NCBI GenBank assembly: GCA_036346205.1
Contig: JARFJB010001962.1
Location: 681,501 to 745,500, forward strand
Length of the DNA: 64,000 nt
Direction of reading: 5' to 3'
From: Vesta saturnalis
Taxonomy: Eukaryota > Arthropoda > Insecta > Coleoptera > Lampyridae
Shown: positions 63,434 to 64,000 of the stretch, one piece after another
How the letters are laid out: every line of letters begins with the position of its first letter
Position numbering within the stretch: the first letter of the stretch is position 1
The notes under the pieces: model-generated
Told to the model about the DNA's origin: nothing
Database searches by the model: none
What the model saw: the letters and a program-made list of their open reading frames with translations, nothing else
Translations under genes and position numbers: made by a program

Positions 63434-63470
63434 TGTTGGGATTTCATTCACATTGAAACAAACACATTTT
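63434..63470 (-). repeat. LTR end repeat of the Copia element
   Basis: TGTTGGGATTTCATTCAC and the following AAACAAACACATT match 60113-60148. At 60113 this end is fused directly to RT coding sequence, so most of the 3' LTR and RNase H are deleted. Confidence 0.65.
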
Positions 63471-64000
63471 AATATTGGAACTTATAATTGAACTGTTAGT
63501 TTACAACTATCACAAATCATGTGAGTTTAGAGGCATTGAATAGCGATTGCAGTTTCAAATGATGAGCATTTTTAATCATGAACAAAAATTTGTTTATTCA
63601 GTTATCGGACATGCCATTTATAAATACCATGTTACATAATTCATACACATCTATTATGAAAAATAAATATTACTCCAAAGTAAAACATCACATATACATA
63701 ATAGGAAGTACCAATTATTACAAATCATATCAATTAAGTGAAGCATTAAAGTCTACATTTAAGATATTGTTTTAGTTGTGAAACACTTATATTAAACAGG
63801 TCTGTATACTATAGTTGGTAAAATGATTAAATGTGAATATCGGATTAGCGCTTATATTCATACAGCTGTTGCGGTTATATACCTTTCTCGATCTTATACA
63901 AGGCATTTATGCTAGAAGGTAAGAGGACATCTAGTTTTTCCAACCGCGGGCGGTGAACTAAGAAGCACGCTCTACGTTATAAGGCGTTTTGGATGCTGCG
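63471..64000. other. 5' LTR continuation or PHKB intron
   Basis: Probably includes the rest of the Copia 5' LTR, whose outer end I cannot place, followed by intron. No gene seen. Confidence 0.4.

Larger units (their letters stand above)
60113..63470 (-). mobile_element. Ty1/Copia retrotransposon, decayed
   Basis: Minus-strand order: gag (MPSQNLSHFSIEKLKGREYY, from 63386; CCHC knuckle near 62700-62745), protease (near 62470-62620), pre-integrase and integrase (62405-61713, LWHRRMGYL, HSDLLGPVE, LFLDDYSH, QQNGKAERF), integrase tail (61716-61387), linker and reverse transcriptase (61390-60400; SKWVFRTK, DQMDAVSAFLQGDL, SLYGLKQSSRAW) and the late PYREAVGSLLFAS/RPDVLYAVNYV/WIAVKRILHYLRG block (60150-60290). 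RNase H is missing. A 36-bp block starting TGTTGGG occurs at 60113 and 63434 and marks LTR ends; a primer-binding-like sequence lies at 63414-63433. Confidence 0.88.

Overview
The window is AT-rich eukaryotic DNA, almost certainly from an arthropod and most likely an insect. It holds spliced animal genes with very short introns (48-58 bp) and a dense, nested load of insect-type transposable elements: Maverick/Polinton, Penelope, mariner/Tc1, piggyBac, P element, hAT MITE, several LINEs, Ty3/Gypsy and Ty1/Copia. The short introns would suit a beetle, but that is only a guess.

Layout. Positions 1-5488 are part of a Maverick-like (adintovirus-related) element, genes on the minus strand: fibre-like ORF, DUF8207-like protein and packaging ATPase. 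A Penelope-like retroelement (1284-4653, 14-bp target duplication) splits it. From 5489 to about 13600 come layered inverted-repeat elements: a small MITE, a 2.9-kb mariner (6335-9220) with a dead transposase, several fold-back arms, a minisatellite, and a fragment that still carries a small ORF also found at the Maverick end. A second Maverick occupies 16365-26890 with terminal inverted repeats (TIRs) and a near-perfect 6-bp target duplication. It keeps decayed integrase, fibre-like, DUF8207-like, packaging ATPase, major capsid, penton-like and phospholipase A2-like genes, has no visible DNA polymerase B or protease, and carries a LINE fragment and a MITE. Then follow a microsatellite-bearing repeat (27122-28095) and a decayed piggyBac (28100-29640).

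Host genes start near 32500. The KEOPS subunit Pcc1/LAGE3 (three exons) is followed two bases later by PIG-P, a GPI-anchor synthesis subunit, on the same strand. TAF10 (minus, three exons, 33587-38485) converges on PIG-P. The phosphorylase kinase beta subunit gene (PHKB, plus) starts 142 bp from TAF10, head to head. Eight PHKB exons join in phase to give 478 codons, and the gene runs off the window. Its 19-kb third intron (39004-57998) is a graveyard of LINEs, a P element and a Gypsy element split by a Tc1. A Copia element lies on the minus strand at 60113-63470.

The most interesting signals are in the second Maverick. Its TIRs carry repeated TCAAGGTCA (FTZ-F1/ERR-type nuclear-receptor sites) beside TTTGGCGGGAAA (E2F-type sites). 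A conserved roughly 54-residue basic microprotein sits just inside the TIR and in a diverged copy 5.5 kb away. A structural ORF carries phage-tail-fibre-like linker repeats. The tight Pcc1/PIG-P pair is the best candidate for an unusual (dicistronic) host transcript.
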